In this document: positions 1 through 8,891 of the stretch, in pieces
How positions within the stretch are numbered: the first letter of the stretch is position 1
Layout: each line of letters opens with the position of its first letter
NCBI RefSeq assembly: GCF_000219915.2
Contig: NC_017964.1
Location: 4,216,001-4,280,000, forward strand
Direction: 5' to 3'
DNA from: Advenella kashmirensis WT001
Lineage (GTDB): Bacteria; Pseudomonadota; Gammaproteobacteria; Burkholderiales; Burkholderiaceae_B
DNA: 64,000 nucleotides
Position numbers and translations under genes: made by a program
Notes under the pieces: model-generated
What the model was told of the DNA's origin: nothing
Database searches by the model: none
Seen by the model: only the letters and a program-made list of their open reading frames with translations

Positions 1-285
1 GATCAGCGTTGGATTAGTATTGGGTGTCACCATCAGCCTGCCGCCGGCTGCAGACAACTGCGCCAGATGCTCCGATGTGAGGACCGTTCCGGCCCCGGTC
101 ATCAGCGCCTCGCCAAAGGCCTGGCTCACGCGCTGCACACTCACCTGCCAGTCTGGCGAGTTGGTGGGAATTTCAATGGCGTCAAAGCCAGCCTCATGCA
201 GCACCTGCACGTGGTCAAGCGCTTCATCAGGGCCGATGCCGCGCAAAATGGCGATCAGCGGCAGCTCAGGAGTCCAGGGAGTCAT
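1..285 (-). CDS. dgoA: 2-dehydro-3-deoxy-6-phosphogalactonate aldolase (partial, C-terminus outside window)
   Basis: The first 95 codons are present and read inward from position 285; the gene runs off the low-coordinate edge. The start reads MTPWTPELPLIAILRGI, and the LIAILRG strand followed by a GFDAIEIPTNSPDW segment is typical of the KDPG/KDPGal aldolase family (class I Schiff-base TIM barrel). The enzyme should split 2-dehydro-3-deoxy-6-phosphogalactonate into pyruvate and glyceraldehyde 3-phosphate in the cytoplasm. The Schiff-base lysine lies beyond the edge and cannot be checked. The start codon overlaps the last 20 nt of dgoK, so the two are translationally coupled. The dgoK partner favours DgoA over the glucose-pathway Eda aldolase; this choice is inference from context. 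Confidence 0.85.
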   Translation of the reverse strand, partial: MTPWTPELPLIAILRGIGPDEALDHVQVLHEAGFDAIEIPTNSPDWQVSVQRVSQAFGEALMTGAGTVLTSEHLAQLSAAGGRLMVTPNTNPTLI

Positions 286-1171
286 GTATTTTCCTTATTC
301 CGTTCAAAATGGCCGTATCGGCGTCCTGGGTCGTAAATGCAATGCCCGCCAGATGCAGGGCGCGATCATAGCGTGTAAAGAGCGAACCGCTACCCACCAG
401 CGTGACTGGCGTATCGGCCGAAACCTCGAAACGCTGGCGCATATCGCGCACTTCGGAGCCGATCAGCAGCCCCGAGAGGTAGTCGTCAACCTGCTGGGCG
501 GGCAGATGACCCAAAATATGCCGCGCCCTGACGGTAAACAGTTCGGTCATGGTATCGCTGGCAGCCAGCCCGGCCATGACGCCGCGATCAAAAGACTCGG
601 GGTGTGGCGCTGCCGCAGGCAGACCCCGACCCAGCAGGGAATGGTGGCGCAGTACATCAAACAGTTCCCCGGTCATGACCGTGGTAAAGCTGTGGATGAC
701 ATCATGATGCACGCGCGCCCATTTGCTGTGCGTTCCAGGCAGGATAAACAGGGCTGATGCCGTCTCTTGCAGTGCGCCCAGCAACTGGGTTTCCTCGCCG
801 CGCATCACATCGGCGCCATCCGGGCCGGGCACGCACACCCCGGGAATAATGCCGGCCTGCGCCGGCCAACCCGGATCCACCGGCGTCAGGCTTGTGCCCA
901 GGGCGTTGAGCGATACCGGACAGTGCAGATAGTTCGCCTGTTGCCAGCCCACATTGCTGCCGGCCATGCCGGCAATGTAAACGCGTGAAATGTCGGACTG
1001 CGCAATCTGCATTTGCTGCAGCAGGCCCTGCAGAACAGCGGGAAACGACTGGTTCTGCATCCGCGTAATCCCAAAGGGCGATGCCGCATTTTTCACGGCA
1101 ATGCCGTCTTCAACCAACCACAGACGCAGATTGGTTGAGCCCCAGTCTGCTGCGAGATAACGCGAAACCAT
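266..1171 (-). CDS. dgoK: 2-dehydro-3-deoxygalactonokinase
   Basis: A 301-residue sugar-acid kinase that phosphorylates 2-dehydro-3-deoxygalactonate with ATP, the step before the DgoA aldolase in the De Ley-Doudoroff galactonate pathway. The N-terminus MVSRYLAADWGSTNLRLWL carries the DWGSTN phosphate-binding loop of the DgoK (ASKHA-fold) family, and the length is normal. I chose the ATG at 1171 because an AGGAGAAG ribosome-binding site sits about 9 nt upstream; an ORF extension to 1243 lacks such a site. The 3' end overlaps dgoA by 20 nt. The rest of the operon (galactonate dehydratase, transporter, regulator) would lie beyond the window start. Confidence 0.9.
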   Translation of the reverse strand: MVSRYLAADWGSTNLRLWLVEDGIAVKNAASPFGITRMQNQSFPAVLQGLLQQMQIAQSDISRVYIAGMAGSNVGWQQANYLHCPVSLNALGTSLTPVDPGWPAQAGIIPGVCVPGPDGADVMRGEETQLLGALQETASALFILPGTHSKWARVHHDVIHSFTTVMTGELFDVLRHHSLLGRGLPAAAPHPESFDRGVMAGLAASDTMTELFTVRARHILGHLPAQQVDDYLSGLLIGSEVRDMRQRFEVSADTPVTLVGSGSLFTRYDRALHLAGIAFTTQDADTAILNGIRKIHDSLDS

Positions 1172-1238
1172 TTTGTCTTCTTCTCCTGTTATTGCGCCGG
1201 CGCATATGGTGTTCTTTCGGGTGCCTGCAGCACTATCG

Positions 1239-1258
1239 GGCACATGACACCATGTGCC
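1239..1258. promoter_or_regulatory. Perfect 8-bp inverted repeat upstream of dgoK (possible operator)
   Basis: GGCACATG and CATGTGCC are separated by ACAC, about 70 nt upstream of the dgoK start. There is no U-run on either strand, so it does not look like a terminator. An operator for a sugar-acid regulator is possible but unproven. Confidence 0.35.
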
Positions 1259-1382
1259 TGGCGGCGATCAGCTTATCACAAATGAACAGAAAACCAGATT
1301 ACTGTTTGCCTTTGTCTGGTTGCTGCATCATCTGCGCTGGCACGCCTGGCGTGGCGCGACGATCACATTTGCCATTGGTCGA

Positions 1383-2804
1383 TCAGGCCGACCAACTGAC
1401 GATTTTGCCCGGATTGAAGATATTGTTGGGGTCATAGGCGTGCTTGATGTTGCGCATCAGTTGCAGTGCTGCCTCGCCATGTTCTGCCTTCAGAAAACCC
1501 ATCTTGTGAATGCCCACGCCATGCTCGCCGGTGCAGGTGCCGTCCATCTGTATGGCGCGCAGCACCAGGCGGTTGTTGATGTCTTCTGCCTGATGCCATT
1601 CCTGCTCATTATCTGCATCAATCATCATGACCACATGGAAATTGCCATCGCCAACATGGCCGACAATCGACCAGGGAAAGGCCAGGCTTTGCAAATCGGC
1701 CGCGGTGTCGGTCACGCAGTCGGCCAGACGCGAAATGGGCACGCACACATCGGTGGTGATGGCGCGTCCACCAGGCCGTTGCTGCAGGCAGGCGAAATAG
1801 TAATTGTGGCGGGCCGTCCACAGCACAGTACGTTCCTCGGGTTTTTCGGCCCACTGGAACGCCGTGCCACCCTGCCCCGCCGTCAATTCCTGTACGATCA
1901 CGGCCTGTTCGGCAATGCCTGCAGGCGATCCATGAAATTCGAACAGCAGCAGCGGCTGTTCGGCCAGCGCGGTTTTGCTGTAGGCATTGACGGCACGTAC
2001 GGCGCGTTCATCCATGAACTCGACGCGGGCAATGGGCACACCGCTTTGCATGATCTCGGTCACGGCCTGCACGGCATGGCGCAATGTCGGGAACGAACAC
2101 ACCGCGGCAGTCACCGCCTCGGGTAGCGGATACACTCGCAGGGTAATTTCCACTATCACGCCCAGCGTGCCTTCACTACCCACGTATAAATGCGTCAGAT
2201 CATAGCCGGCCGATGATTTGCGGGCGCGACTGCTGGTACGGATGACCTCGCCGGTTGCCGTGACCACTTTGAGCGATAGTACATTGTCGCGCATGGTGCC
2301 GTAACGGACCGCATTGGTTCCGGAAGCGCGGGTCGCGGTCATGCCGCCGATGGATGCGTGCGCACCCGGATCGATGGGAAAGAACAAACCGGTATGGCGG
2401 ATTTCATCATTTAACTGAGTGCGAATCACCCCCGGCTGCACCGTTACGGTGAAATCTTCCGGCTGAATGGCCAGCACCCGGTTCATGTCCCGAAAATCGA
2501 TCGTGATGCCGCCTTCGATGGGCAGCACATGGCCCTCGATGGATGAACCGATGCCAAATGGAATAAGCGGCACATTGAATTGGGTACATAGTTTGACTGC
2601 GGCAACCACATCGTCGGTGTCCCTGGCAAACAAGACACCGTCGGGCTGCACCGGCGGGTACGCCGATTCATCACGCGCATGATGATCACGAACCGCCGCA
2701 CCGGTGGTGAAGCGTTCGCCGAAATGGGCAACAAAAGCAGCGCGCGCCGTCTCGCAAAGATGCCTGGGCGCGCTGGAAACAGGGGTAGCTGGGCTATATG
2801 CCAT
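1383..2804 (-). CDS. FAD-linked oxidase, cytochrome-type D-lactate dehydrogenase-like
   Basis: A 473-residue protein of the GlcD/Dld family (FAD_binding_4 followed by FAD-oxidase C-terminal domain). The FAD domain (roughly residues 50-230) shows PFGIGSSIEGHVLP, the DPGAHASIGGMTATRASGTN flavin-contact stretch and VGSEGTLGVI. The C-terminal half has the family signatures GHVGDGNFHV and CTGEHGVGIHKMGFL, whose histidines belong to the active site or metal site. The best fit is oxidation of D-lactate or another 2-hydroxyacid, passing electrons to cytochrome c or quinone. The next gene upstream (23 nt gap) is a relative, so the two form a pair. Substrate cannot be fixed from sequence. The Shine-Dalgarno sequence is weak. 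Confidence 0.8.
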   Translation of the reverse strand: MAYSPATPVSSAPRHLCETARAAFVAHFGERFTTGAAVRDHHARDESAYPPVQPDGVLFARDTDDVVAAVKLCTQFNVPLIPFGIGSSIEGHVLPIEGGITIDFRDMNRVLAIQPEDFTVTVQPGVIRTQLNDEIRHTGLFFPIDPGAHASIGGMTATRASGTNAVRYGTMRDNVLSLKVVTATGEVIRTSSRARKSSAGYDLTHLYVGSEGTLGVIVEITLRVYPLPEAVTAAVCSFPTLRHAVQAVTEIMQSGVPIARVEFMDERAVRAVNAYSKTALAEQPLLLFEFHGSPAGIAEQAVIVQELTAGQGGTAFQWAEKPEERTVLWTARHNYYFACLQQRPGGRAITTDVCVPISRLADCVTDTAADLQSLAFPWSIVGHVGDGNFHVVMMIDADNEQEWHQAEDINNRLVLRAIQMDGTCTGEHGVGIHKMGFLKAEHGEAALQLMRNIKHAYDPNNIFNPGKIVSWSA

Positions 2805-2826
2805 GGCGTTGTGGCCTTAAAAAATA

Positions 2827-4194
2827 TCAATCAAGAATACGTGCCGCGTTCAGCACACCTTGCGGATTCAGTGCGTCGCGGATGCGACGCATCACCTGCT
2901 GCTGGGTATTATCACGACTGTAATGGAGAAACGGTTTCTTCAGACGGCCAATGCCATGCTCGGCCGAAATGCTGCCATTAAACCTGCAGGTAAGGGCGTA
3001 TACCGCCTCTTCCACCGGCACAATATCGTCCGCTTGCAGATGGCCGGTCGTCAGATGCAAATTACCATCGCCAAGATGGCCGAAAAGCAGGTTAGAGGCC
3101 TGCGGCCAGCGCCGGCTGATCTCAGCCATGGCCTGCTCTATGAAGGCGCCCATATCTTTTAAGGGAATACCTATATCGAAGGCCACGAATGGCCGCAGCG
3201 AAGTGAACAGCTCGCCAATGCCATCGCGGATCGCCCATAGATCTGCTGCGTGTTCCAGGTTTTGCGGCACAATGGCATCCTGCACGGCGTCGTTCTCAAG
3301 CATGGATTCCAGGAAGGCATCGAAACCGGCATGAAACATGGGCGTGTCGGCGCCTTCGGTTTCAAGCAGCACGGTCAGCGGCCATTGGCCATCAAAGGGT
3401 ATCGCCCTGCCGGTAACGCCGGCAGCCTGGGCCACATAGTCTGCCCACATCACCTCGAAGCTGGACAACTCGGGCAGCGCGCTGCGCGCCGCCTTTAGCA
3501 AGGGCGCGAGCTGCGCGAACGAAGCCAGGCCAACCAGGGCCGAGCGCCTTGTCTGCGGACGGGGAAACAGGCGCACAACCACACGTGTGATAATGCCCAG
3601 CGTACCCTCGGTGCCGATGAACAGCTGCTTCAAATCCAGGCCAGTATTGTTTTTAAGGGTGCGATCCAGCACGGTCATGATAGTGCCGTCTGGCAGCACG
3701 ACTTCCAGGCCCAGCACCAGTTGCCGGGTGGTGCCATAACGCAGGACCCGATTGCCACCGGCATTGGTCGCCACGTTGCCCCCGATCTGACAGGAGCCGC
3801 GCGCGCCAAGGTCCAGCGGAAAGTACCAGCCCTTTTCTTCCACCGCCGCACACAGCGTCTCCAACACAACACCAGCCTGCACCAGCGCGGTACCGCCCGC
3901 TTCATCAATATCTTCAATTCGGTTCAGCAGTTCGAGCGAAATGACCACATCGCCGTCGTCGGGCGCAGCCCCACCGGCCAATCCGCTACCACCGCCGGCA
4001 ATGGTGATTTTCCTGTTATGCCTGGCGCACAGGGCAACCAGCGCGGCCACTTGCTCGACCGTGGCAGGCCTCGCCACCAGTAGCGGAGCGCCGGCCCGCA
4101 AACCGCTGGCGTCGCTGCTGTATCGTACGAGCGAAGCCGGGTCCGTCAAAACGTTCAGTTCTGCCGGTAATTGGGAGATAAAGGAATCAGACAT
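2827..4194 (-). CDS. FAD-binding oxidoreductase (GlcD/D-2-hydroxyglutarate dehydrogenase-like)
   Basis: A 455-residue member of the same vanillyl-alcohol-oxidase fold family as its downstream neighbour but clearly diverged. The FAD domain contains ITIAGGGSGLAGGAAP, DLGARGSCQIGGNVATNAGG and FIGTEGTLGIITRV. The C-terminal domain contains LLFGHLGDGNLHL and SISAEHGIGRLKKPFL, the paired histidine motifs seen in D-2-hydroxyglutarate and glycolate dehydrogenases. Likely reaction: FAD-dependent oxidation of a D-2-hydroxyacid in the cytoplasm or at the inner membrane. It stands first in a two-gene unit. D-2-hydroxyglutarate is one plausible substrate because lysine-type genes occur elsewhere in the window, but that link is speculative. 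Confidence 0.8.
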   Translation of the reverse strand: MSDSFISQLPAELNVLTDPASLVRYSSDASGLRAGAPLLVARPATVEQVAALVALCARHNRKITIAGGGSGLAGGAAPDDGDVVISLELLNRIEDIDEAGGTALVQAGVVLETLCAAVEEKGWYFPLDLGARGSCQIGGNVATNAGGNRVLRYGTTRQLVLGLEVVLPDGTIMTVLDRTLKNNTGLDLKQLFIGTEGTLGIITRVVVRLFPRPQTRRSALVGLASFAQLAPLLKAARSALPELSSFEVMWADYVAQAAGVTGRAIPFDGQWPLTVLLETEGADTPMFHAGFDAFLESMLENDAVQDAIVPQNLEHAADLWAIRDGIGELFTSLRPFVAFDIGIPLKDMGAFIEQAMAEISRRWPQASNLLFGHLGDGNLHLTTGHLQADDIVPVEEAVYALTCRFNGSISAEHGIGRLKKPFLHYSRDNTQQQVMRRIRDALNPQGVLNAARILD

Positions 4195-4273
4195 GAAAAA
4201 GAGGGGATCGCAGAAAATGACAGAAGATTTATTCTATACGATTGACCACCCTGCAACCGCCACCTGCAGCTGA

Positions 4274-4525
4274 TCACCGCTTATATGTCGGCCCAGCGGC
4301 GGCAAGCTCGTTCATTTTCTCGATAGTTATTGGTGTTTTAACTTTGCCGGCATGCCGCCCAATAAAATTTTCAATCGTACCTGCAGGACGCGCAGCTCTG
4401 AGCCGAAGCTCACCGCCCGGCATCTTGTCAAAGTCGATCCGTTCCCCCGGTTTGATACCAAGATGCTGCAGTAAGTCCCGCGTTAGGGTGACCTGTCCTT
4501 TCATCGTTATCTTTAGTGACGCCAT
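4274..4525 (-). CDS. AbrB/MazE-type (SpoVT-AbrB domain) DNA-binding protein
   Basis: A small 83-residue protein beginning MASLKITMKGQVTLTRDLL, the swapped-hairpin AbrB fold seen in antitoxins and transition-state regulators. The ATG at 4525 has an AAGGA site about 7 nt upstream, so the longer reading frame to 4717 is rejected. The tail (KTPITIEKMNELAAAG) resembles the toxin-binding tail of VapB-type antitoxins, whose last part often reads as an ITIEEMNEA-like helix. No VapC/PIN-domain or MazF gene lies on either side, so it is either an orphan antitoxin or a stand-alone regulator. Confidence 0.75.
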   Translation of the reverse strand: MASLKITMKGQVTLTRDLLQHLGIKPGERIDFDKMPGGELRLRAARPAGTIENFIGRHAGKVKTPITIEKMNELAAAGPTYKR

Positions 4526-4752
4526 GGAAAATCCTTGTAACTTGAATGACGATGCAGTAATTGATTCTTTAAACTGCCTCCAAAGGATCGCATTGTCGCA
4601 TGTCCTAGCGGGCCATCTCTCAACCGGCAACGACGTTAATGCGTCATTATTCGTGGCGACGTTGGCCGGCAGCCTGCTGGACATCATCATGGATGAATGA
4701 AAACGCCACCCTTGCAAAAGGCGTGGCGTGATGTACTGAAGTTAAAACGTAT

Positions 4753-5148
4753 TCAGGCCGGGTTGCAGTCACTGGCTGCGGCAGTCGCTCTGCCGTTGCG
4801 CCCCACCTTGAGCAGACGACTACCCTGATGGGTATTTATGGATTGCGGCGTGACCTCGCCGCTGGCAATCCACGTGACCGTTCCATTGGTAAACGCCGTA
4901 GCGTCGCCGTCGGTCTGGTCTGCACGCGTCAGTTCATATGTTCGGCGCTTGTCGCTGACAATCACTTTGGTTGCCCTGTCGTTGACGAACTCATAGGCCA
5001 CGCCCAGTTGCAGCTTACCCTTGCAGGTATAAACGGACTGCTGTGTGCGGCCAGAATTACTGCCATCTCTGTTGCCGTCCGCCGAGCCGGTCGCGCAACC
5101 GGGCAGAACCATACTGACCAGGACCGCCGGAAGTAGAATCAGACGCAT
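4753..5148 (-). CDS. Putative lipoprotein, MliC-like (lysozyme-inhibitor-type) features
   Basis: A 131-residue protein with an N-terminal lipoprotein signal: MRLILLPAVLVSMVLPGC, with LPGC as lipobox and Cys18 as the lipidated residue. The start at 5148 is supported by AAAGGAG about 7 nt upstream. The mature part has a Y-x-C motif (VYTCKGKLQLGVAYEF), a TYELTR strand, an NGTVTWIASGEV strand and a second Cys near the C-terminus. This order of elements recalls the MliC/PliC inhibitors of C-type lysozyme, but identity is low by eye, so function is only suggested. It would sit in the outer or inner membrane facing the periplasm. Confidence 0.6.
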   Translation of the reverse strand: MRLILLPAVLVSMVLPGCATGSADGNRDGSNSGRTQQSVYTCKGKLQLGVAYEFVNDRATKVIVSDKRRTYELTRADQTDGDATAFTNGTVTWIASGEVTPQSINTHQGSRLLKVGRNGRATAAASDCNPA

Positions 5149-5298
5149 GCCATCTCCTTTGATAAAAATAGGTTGATTGTAGTCAATCAGCGCTGACTGC
5201 ATCACGATAAATGGCCATATGAACCCGGCCTCTCGTCCTGGGCCCGGGGTTTACCCCGATAAACGGTGCTGCGAACGTATGATCTGTTGGCAATACGC

Positions 5299-5324
5299 AA
5301 AAAAGCATCCTTCAAAAGGATGGC
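5299..5324 (-). terminator. Rho-independent terminator of the S10-type operon
   Basis: Read on the minus strand, a 7-bp perfect stem (CATCCTT / AAGGATG, 3-nt loop) is followed by one C and six T residues. It lies about 90 nt after the rpsQ stop codon, so transcription of the ribosomal genes probably ends here. Confidence 0.75.
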
Positions 5325-5415
5325 TTTGGTACTTCTTCTTCGCATACCGGCAAACTATGCTGTCGCAGGCCTGCATAATGCACAGGCCAATGACTTGCCT
5401 AGCGCCGGTGAAGCA

Positions 5416-5697
5416 TCAGATGACGCGTGCTGCTTCAATAAGACGAATAACACTCCACGATTTGCTGCGTGAAATAGGACGGCCTTCAGCAATTTCTACT
5501 GTGTCGCCTTCGTTAATCTCATTGGATTCGTCATGCGCTTTGTACTTGTTTGAACGGACCACGATTTTGCCGTAGATGGGGTGCTTCACGCGACGTTCTA
5601 CCAGAACGACAACGGATTTGTCCATCTTGTTGCTAACCACTTTACCGATCAGGGTACGCTGACGCTTTGCGGGTGTCGTTTGCGTTGTTTCGCTCAT
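5416..5697 (-). CDS. rpsQ: 30S ribosomal protein S17
   Basis: 93 residues with the S17 OB-fold core: [21 protein letters not shown], then KHPIYGKIV and the [18 protein letters not shown] segment, which is the S17 signature region. It binds 16S rRNA early in small-subunit assembly. It is the last gene of the operon here, one nucleotide after rpmC, and is followed by an intrinsic terminator rather than by rplN. Confidence 0.98.
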   Translation of the reverse strand: MSETTQTTPAKRQRTLIGKVVSNKMDKSVVVLVERRVKHPIYGKIVVRSNKYKAHDESNEINEGDTVEIAEGRPISRSKSWSVIRLIEAARVI

Positions 5698-5698
5698 A

Positions 5699-5893
5699 TT
5701 ACTTACCTGCAGCTTTTTCAGTCATGACGGTGCGTACACGCGCGATGTCGCGACGCACTTTCAATAACTGACTGGTGTTGGACAGCTGCTGAGTAGCGCG
5801 CTGCATACGCAGGCTAAATTGCGCCCTCAACAGGCTTTCGAGCTCTTTGGACAGCTCGGTCGTCTCTTTCGAACGGAGTTCACTTGCTTTCAT
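5699..5893 (-). CDS. rpmC: 50S ribosomal protein L29
   Basis: 64 residues, [20 protein letters not shown] onward, a two-helix protein with the L29 signature region [16 protein letters not shown]. It sits at the 50S exit tunnel and contacts trigger factor and SRP. The ATG at 5893 is used because upstream codons of the longer frame do not resemble L29. It is spaced 10 nt from rplP and abuts rpsQ. Confidence 0.97.
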   Translation of the reverse strand: MKASELRSKETTELSKELESLLRAQFSLRMQRATQQLSNTSQLLKVRRDIARVRTVMTEKAAGK

Positions 5894-5903
5894 GAATCTC
5901 TCC

Positions 5904-6320
5904 TTATGCGCCGAAGTGACGTGTGACAAACGTTGTCGCGATTGGCAGCTTGGCAGCTGCCAGACGGAACGCCTCACGTGCCAGCTCTTCGCTGACGCCG
6001 TCCATTTCGTACAATACTTTACCAGGCTGGATCTCGGCTACCCAGTACTCCGGGTTACCTTTACCGTTACCCATCCGGACCTCAGCAGGTTTCTGAGAGA
6101 TCGGCTTGTCTGGGAAAATTCGGATCCAGATACGACCGCCACGTTTGATGTGACGGGTCATGGCACGACGGGCTGCCTCAATCTGGCGAGCCGTCAGACG
6201 ACCGCGACCAGTAGCTTTCAGACCGAAGTCGCCAAAGTTTACATTGGTACCGCGAGTAGCCAGACCGGTATTGCGGCCTTTCTGCTCTTTACGGTATTTC
6301 CTGCGTGCTGGTGACAACAT
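5904..6320 (-). CDS. rplP: 50S ribosomal protein L16
   Basis: 138 residues, the usual bacterial L16 length, starting [17 protein letters not shown]. The signature stretches [20 protein letters not shown] and [14 protein letters not shown] are intact. L16 helps shape the aminoacyl-tRNA site of the 50S subunit. The start is 2 nt after the rpsC stop. Confidence 0.98.
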   Translation of the reverse strand: MLSPARRKYRKEQKGRNTGLATRGTNVNFGDFGLKATGRGRLTARQIEAARRAMTRHIKRGGRIWIRIFPDKPISQKPAEVRMGNGKGNPEYWVAEIQPGKVLYEMDGVSEELAREAFRLAAAKLPIATTFVTRHFGA

Positions 6321-6322
6321 AA

Positions 6323-7129
6323 TTATTCTCCTTCTGTCGCAGTTGCTGCGGCTGGCGCTGCAGCATCACCTGCTTTGCGACCACTGCTGCGACCACGGCC
6401 GCCTGGACGACGCTGTCCATCAGGACGGTCACCGCGAGGACGACGTGGACGACGCTCATCTTCACGAGGAGCAGCAGCCACTTCAGCAGGCATTTCGCCG
6501 TTTGGCAGCAGATCACCTTTGTAGACCCAGACTTTGATACCAATAATACCGTAGGTAGTCTGTGCTTCAGAGGTGCCGTAATCGATGATGGCGCGCAGGG
6601 TGTGCAGAGGCACACGACCTTCACGATACCATTCGGTACGGGCAATTTCGATACCATTCAGACGGCCGGCGGACATGATCTTGATACCTTGCGCACCCAG
6701 GCGCATGGCGTTCTGCATCGCGCGTTTCATGGCGCGACGGAACATGATCCGTTTTTCCAGCTGCTGAGCGATAGAATCAGCGATCAGCTGAGCATCGGTT
6801 TCAGGCTTGCGAATTTCTTCGATATTAACGTGAACCGGCACACCCATCAGGCGTTGCAGGTCTGACTTCAGGCTCTCGATATCTTCGCCGCGTTTACCGA
6901 TGACAACACCGGGACGTGCAGAAAATACAGTGATCCGTGCATTTTTTGCAGGACGCTCGATAAGGACGCGACCGACGGATGCGTTTTTCAGTTTCCGTTT
7001 CAGGTACTCGCGAACGCGGACGTCTTCGGCCAGCATGGCGCCGTAGTCTTTATCGTCAGCGTACCAGCGTGAGCTCCAGTTACGGTTAACTGCGAGACGG
7101 AACCCGGTAGGGTGAATTTTCTGACCCAT
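6323..7129 (-). CDS. rpsC: 30S ribosomal protein S3
   Basis: 268 residues. The KH domain carries [18 protein letters not shown] and the C-terminal domain shows [20 protein letters not shown], the S3 signature. The last 50 or so residues form a low-complexity Arg/Gly/Pro/Ala tail ([19 protein letters not shown]), longer than in Escherichia coli and common in Burkholderiales. It lies at the mRNA entry site of the 30S subunit. Confidence 0.98.
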   Translation of the reverse strand: MGQKIHPTGFRLAVNRNWSSRWYADDKDYGAMLAEDVRVREYLKRKLKNASVGRVLIERPAKNARITVFSARPGVVIGKRGEDIESLKSDLQRLMGVPVHVNIEEIRKPETDAQLIADSIAQQLEKRIMFRRAMKRAMQNAMRLGAQGIKIMSAGRLNGIEIARTEWYREGRVPLHTLRAIIDYGTSEAQTTYGIIGIKVWVYKGDLLPNGEMPAEVAAAPREDERRPRRPRGDRPDGQRRPGGRGRSSGRKAGDAAAPAAATATEGE

Positions 7130-7138
7130 TGTGACTCC

Positions 7139-7468
7139 TTATGCGCCGACTTTGACCACAATGTGGCAAGTCTGCTTCTCGATACGGTTACCGCGGCCCT
7201 TGGCCCTTGCGGAGAATCGCTTCATTGACTGAGCTTTGTCGACATAGATTGTCGTCACTTTCAGTTCGTCAATATCGGCACCATCATTATGCTCGGCATT
7301 CGCAATTGCGGATTCCAGCGCTTTCTTGACGATACCAGCGGCTTTTTTAGGTGTGAATGTAAGGATATTCAACGCATGTGCCACAGACTTGCCACGGATC
7401 ATGTCCGCAACCAGACGGGTTTTTTGCGCAGAGATATGTACACCACGAATAACGGCTGTAGTTTCCAT
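7139..7468 (-). CDS. rplV: 50S ribosomal protein L22
   Basis: 109 residues, starting [20 protein letters not shown]. The signature [20 protein letters not shown] near the C-terminus forms the beta-hairpin that lines the exit tunnel. It lies between rpsS and rpsC with short gaps of 3 and 9 nt. Confidence 0.98.
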   Translation of the reverse strand: METTAVIRGVHISAQKTRLVADMIRGKSVAHALNILTFTPKKAAGIVKKALESAIANAEHNDGADIDELKVTTIYVDKAQSMKRFSARAKGRGNRIEKQTCHIVVKVGA

Positions 7469-7471
7469 CGC

Positions 7472-7747
7472 TTACCTCTTAGACTTTTTGTCTGCAGCAT
7501 GGCCCTTGTATGTACGGGTATGAGCAAACTCGCCAAGCTTGTGACCAACCATATTTTCGTTCACATACACAGGCACGTGCTGACGGCCATTGTGAACAGC
7601 AATTGTCAAGCCGATGAAATCAGGCAGGATGGTTGAACGACGCGACCAGGTTTTGATCGGTTTTTTCTCTTTCCCATCGACGGCGGCATCCACTTTTTTG
7701 AGCAAGTGGGCGTCTACGAAAGGACCTTTTTTAATAGAACGTGACAT
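7472..7747 (-). CDS. rpsS: 30S ribosomal protein S19
   Basis: 91 residues, [20 protein letters not shown] to the C-terminus. The S19 signature [26 protein letters not shown] is present. It forms a complex with S13 in the 30S head. Confidence 0.98.
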   Translation of the reverse strand: MSRSIKKGPFVDAHLLKKVDAAVDGKEKKPIKTWSRRSTILPDFIGLTIAVHNGRQHVPVYVNENMVGHKLGEFAHTRTYKGHAADKKSKR

Positions 7748-7759
7748 TTAGTTCGCCCC

Positions 7760-8587
7760 TTATTTACGCTTGCGACGTGACACAATCATTGAGTCAGTAC
7801 GCTTGTTGCGGCGGGTTTTGAAGCCTTTGGACGGTGTACCCCATGGGCTGACCGGCTCACGAGCTTCACCTGTACGGCCTTCACCACCACCGTGTGGGTG
7901 ATCAACCGGGTTCATGGCAACACCACGAACGGTCGGACGAATACCACGCCAACGCATCGCACCGGCTTTACCGTATTGACGCAGGCTGTGTTCTTCATTG
8001 CCGACTTCACCGATTGTCGCGCGGCAATCAATATGCACACGACGAACTTCACCGGAACGCAGGCGGATCTGGGCGTAAATGCCTTCACGGGCCATCAGTA
8101 CAGCGGATGCACCGGCGGAACGGGCGATTTGCGCGCCTTTGCCTGGCAGCATTTCGATGCAGTGGATGGTTGAACCGATAGGAATATTGCGGATCGGCAT
8201 GGTGTTACCCACGCGGATAGGCACTTCCTTGCCGGACAACAGTGATGCGCCGACTTCCAGACCACGAGGAGCGATGATGTAACGACGCTCGCCGTCTGCA
8301 TAGCAAAGCAGGGCAATGTGTGCTGTACGGTTAGGATCGTATTCCAGACGCTCTACCTTTGCAGGGATGCCATCTTTGTTGCGACGGAAATCGACCAGAC
8401 GGTAATGGCTCTTATGACCACCGCCACGATGGCGAATAGTGATATGACCATTGTTGTTACGGCCGGAACCACGTTTCTGATGTTCTGTCAGGGCTGCAAA
8501 CGGAGCACCTTTGTGCAGGTTCGCATGCACAACCTTGATCATGCCGCGACGGCCGGCAGAGGTTGGTTTTGTTTTAACTAAGGCCAT
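7760..8587 (-). CDS. rplB: 50S ribosomal protein L2
   Basis: 275 residues, standard length. The C-terminal signature [17 protein letters not shown] includes the histidine studied for peptidyl-transferase function, followed by the usual [19 protein letters not shown] end. It is 12 nt from rpsS and 1 nt from rplW. Confidence 0.99.
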   Translation of the reverse strand: MALVKTKPTSAGRRGMIKVVHANLHKGAPFAALTEHQKRGSGRNNNGHITIRHRGGGHKSHYRLVDFRRNKDGIPAKVERLEYDPNRTAHIALLCYADGERRYIIAPRGLEVGASLLSGKEVPIRVGNTMPIRNIPIGSTIHCIEMLPGKGAQIARSAGASAVLMAREGIYAQIRLRSGEVRRVHIDCRATIGEVGNEEHSLRQYGKAGAMRWRGIRPTVRGVAMNPVDHPHGGGEGRTGEAREPVSPWGTPSKGFKTRRNKRTDSMIVSRRKRK

Positions 8588-8588
8588 C

Positions 8589-8891
8589 TCAGTTTACCTC
8601 CGTAAAGTCGAGTTCCTGACCTTGCTTGAGTGAAACGTAGGCAATACGGTTGGCTTTGCGGCGACCGACGAAACGGCCTGAGCGCTTGACCTTACCCTTA
8701 CGGTTCAGTACAGAGACGGAATCAACTTCAACTTTGAACAGCATTTCAACAGCTGCTTTCACTTCGGGCTTGGTTGCATCGGGTGCAACACGCAGCGCGA
8801 TTTGGGGCTTCGCACCAGATTCGGCGATGAAAGTCGCTTTCTCGGTGATGACGGGTGCCAAAATCACTTGCAATAAACGTTCTGCTTTCAT
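8589..8891 (-). CDS. rplW: 50S ribosomal protein L23
   Basis: 100 residues starting [20 protein letters not shown], with the [20 protein letters not shown] strand region typical of L23. It is a docking site for trigger factor at the exit tunnel. Its first codon overlaps the last 4 nt of rplD, indicating coupled translation. Confidence 0.98.
   Translation of the reverse strand: MKAERLLQVILAPVITEKATFIAESGAKPQIALRVAPDATKPEVKAAVEMLFKVEVDSVSVLNRKGKVKRSGRFVGRRKANRIAYVSLKQGQELDFTEVN

Noticed and set aside
20..757. Open frame of 245 codons on the plus strand
   Set aside because: It is antisense to dgoK and dgoA, whose motifs are clear; no family resemblance in the plus frame.
1254..2126. Open frame of 290 codons on the plus strand
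   Set aside because: Lies antisense to the well-supported FAD oxidase and has no recognisable domain.
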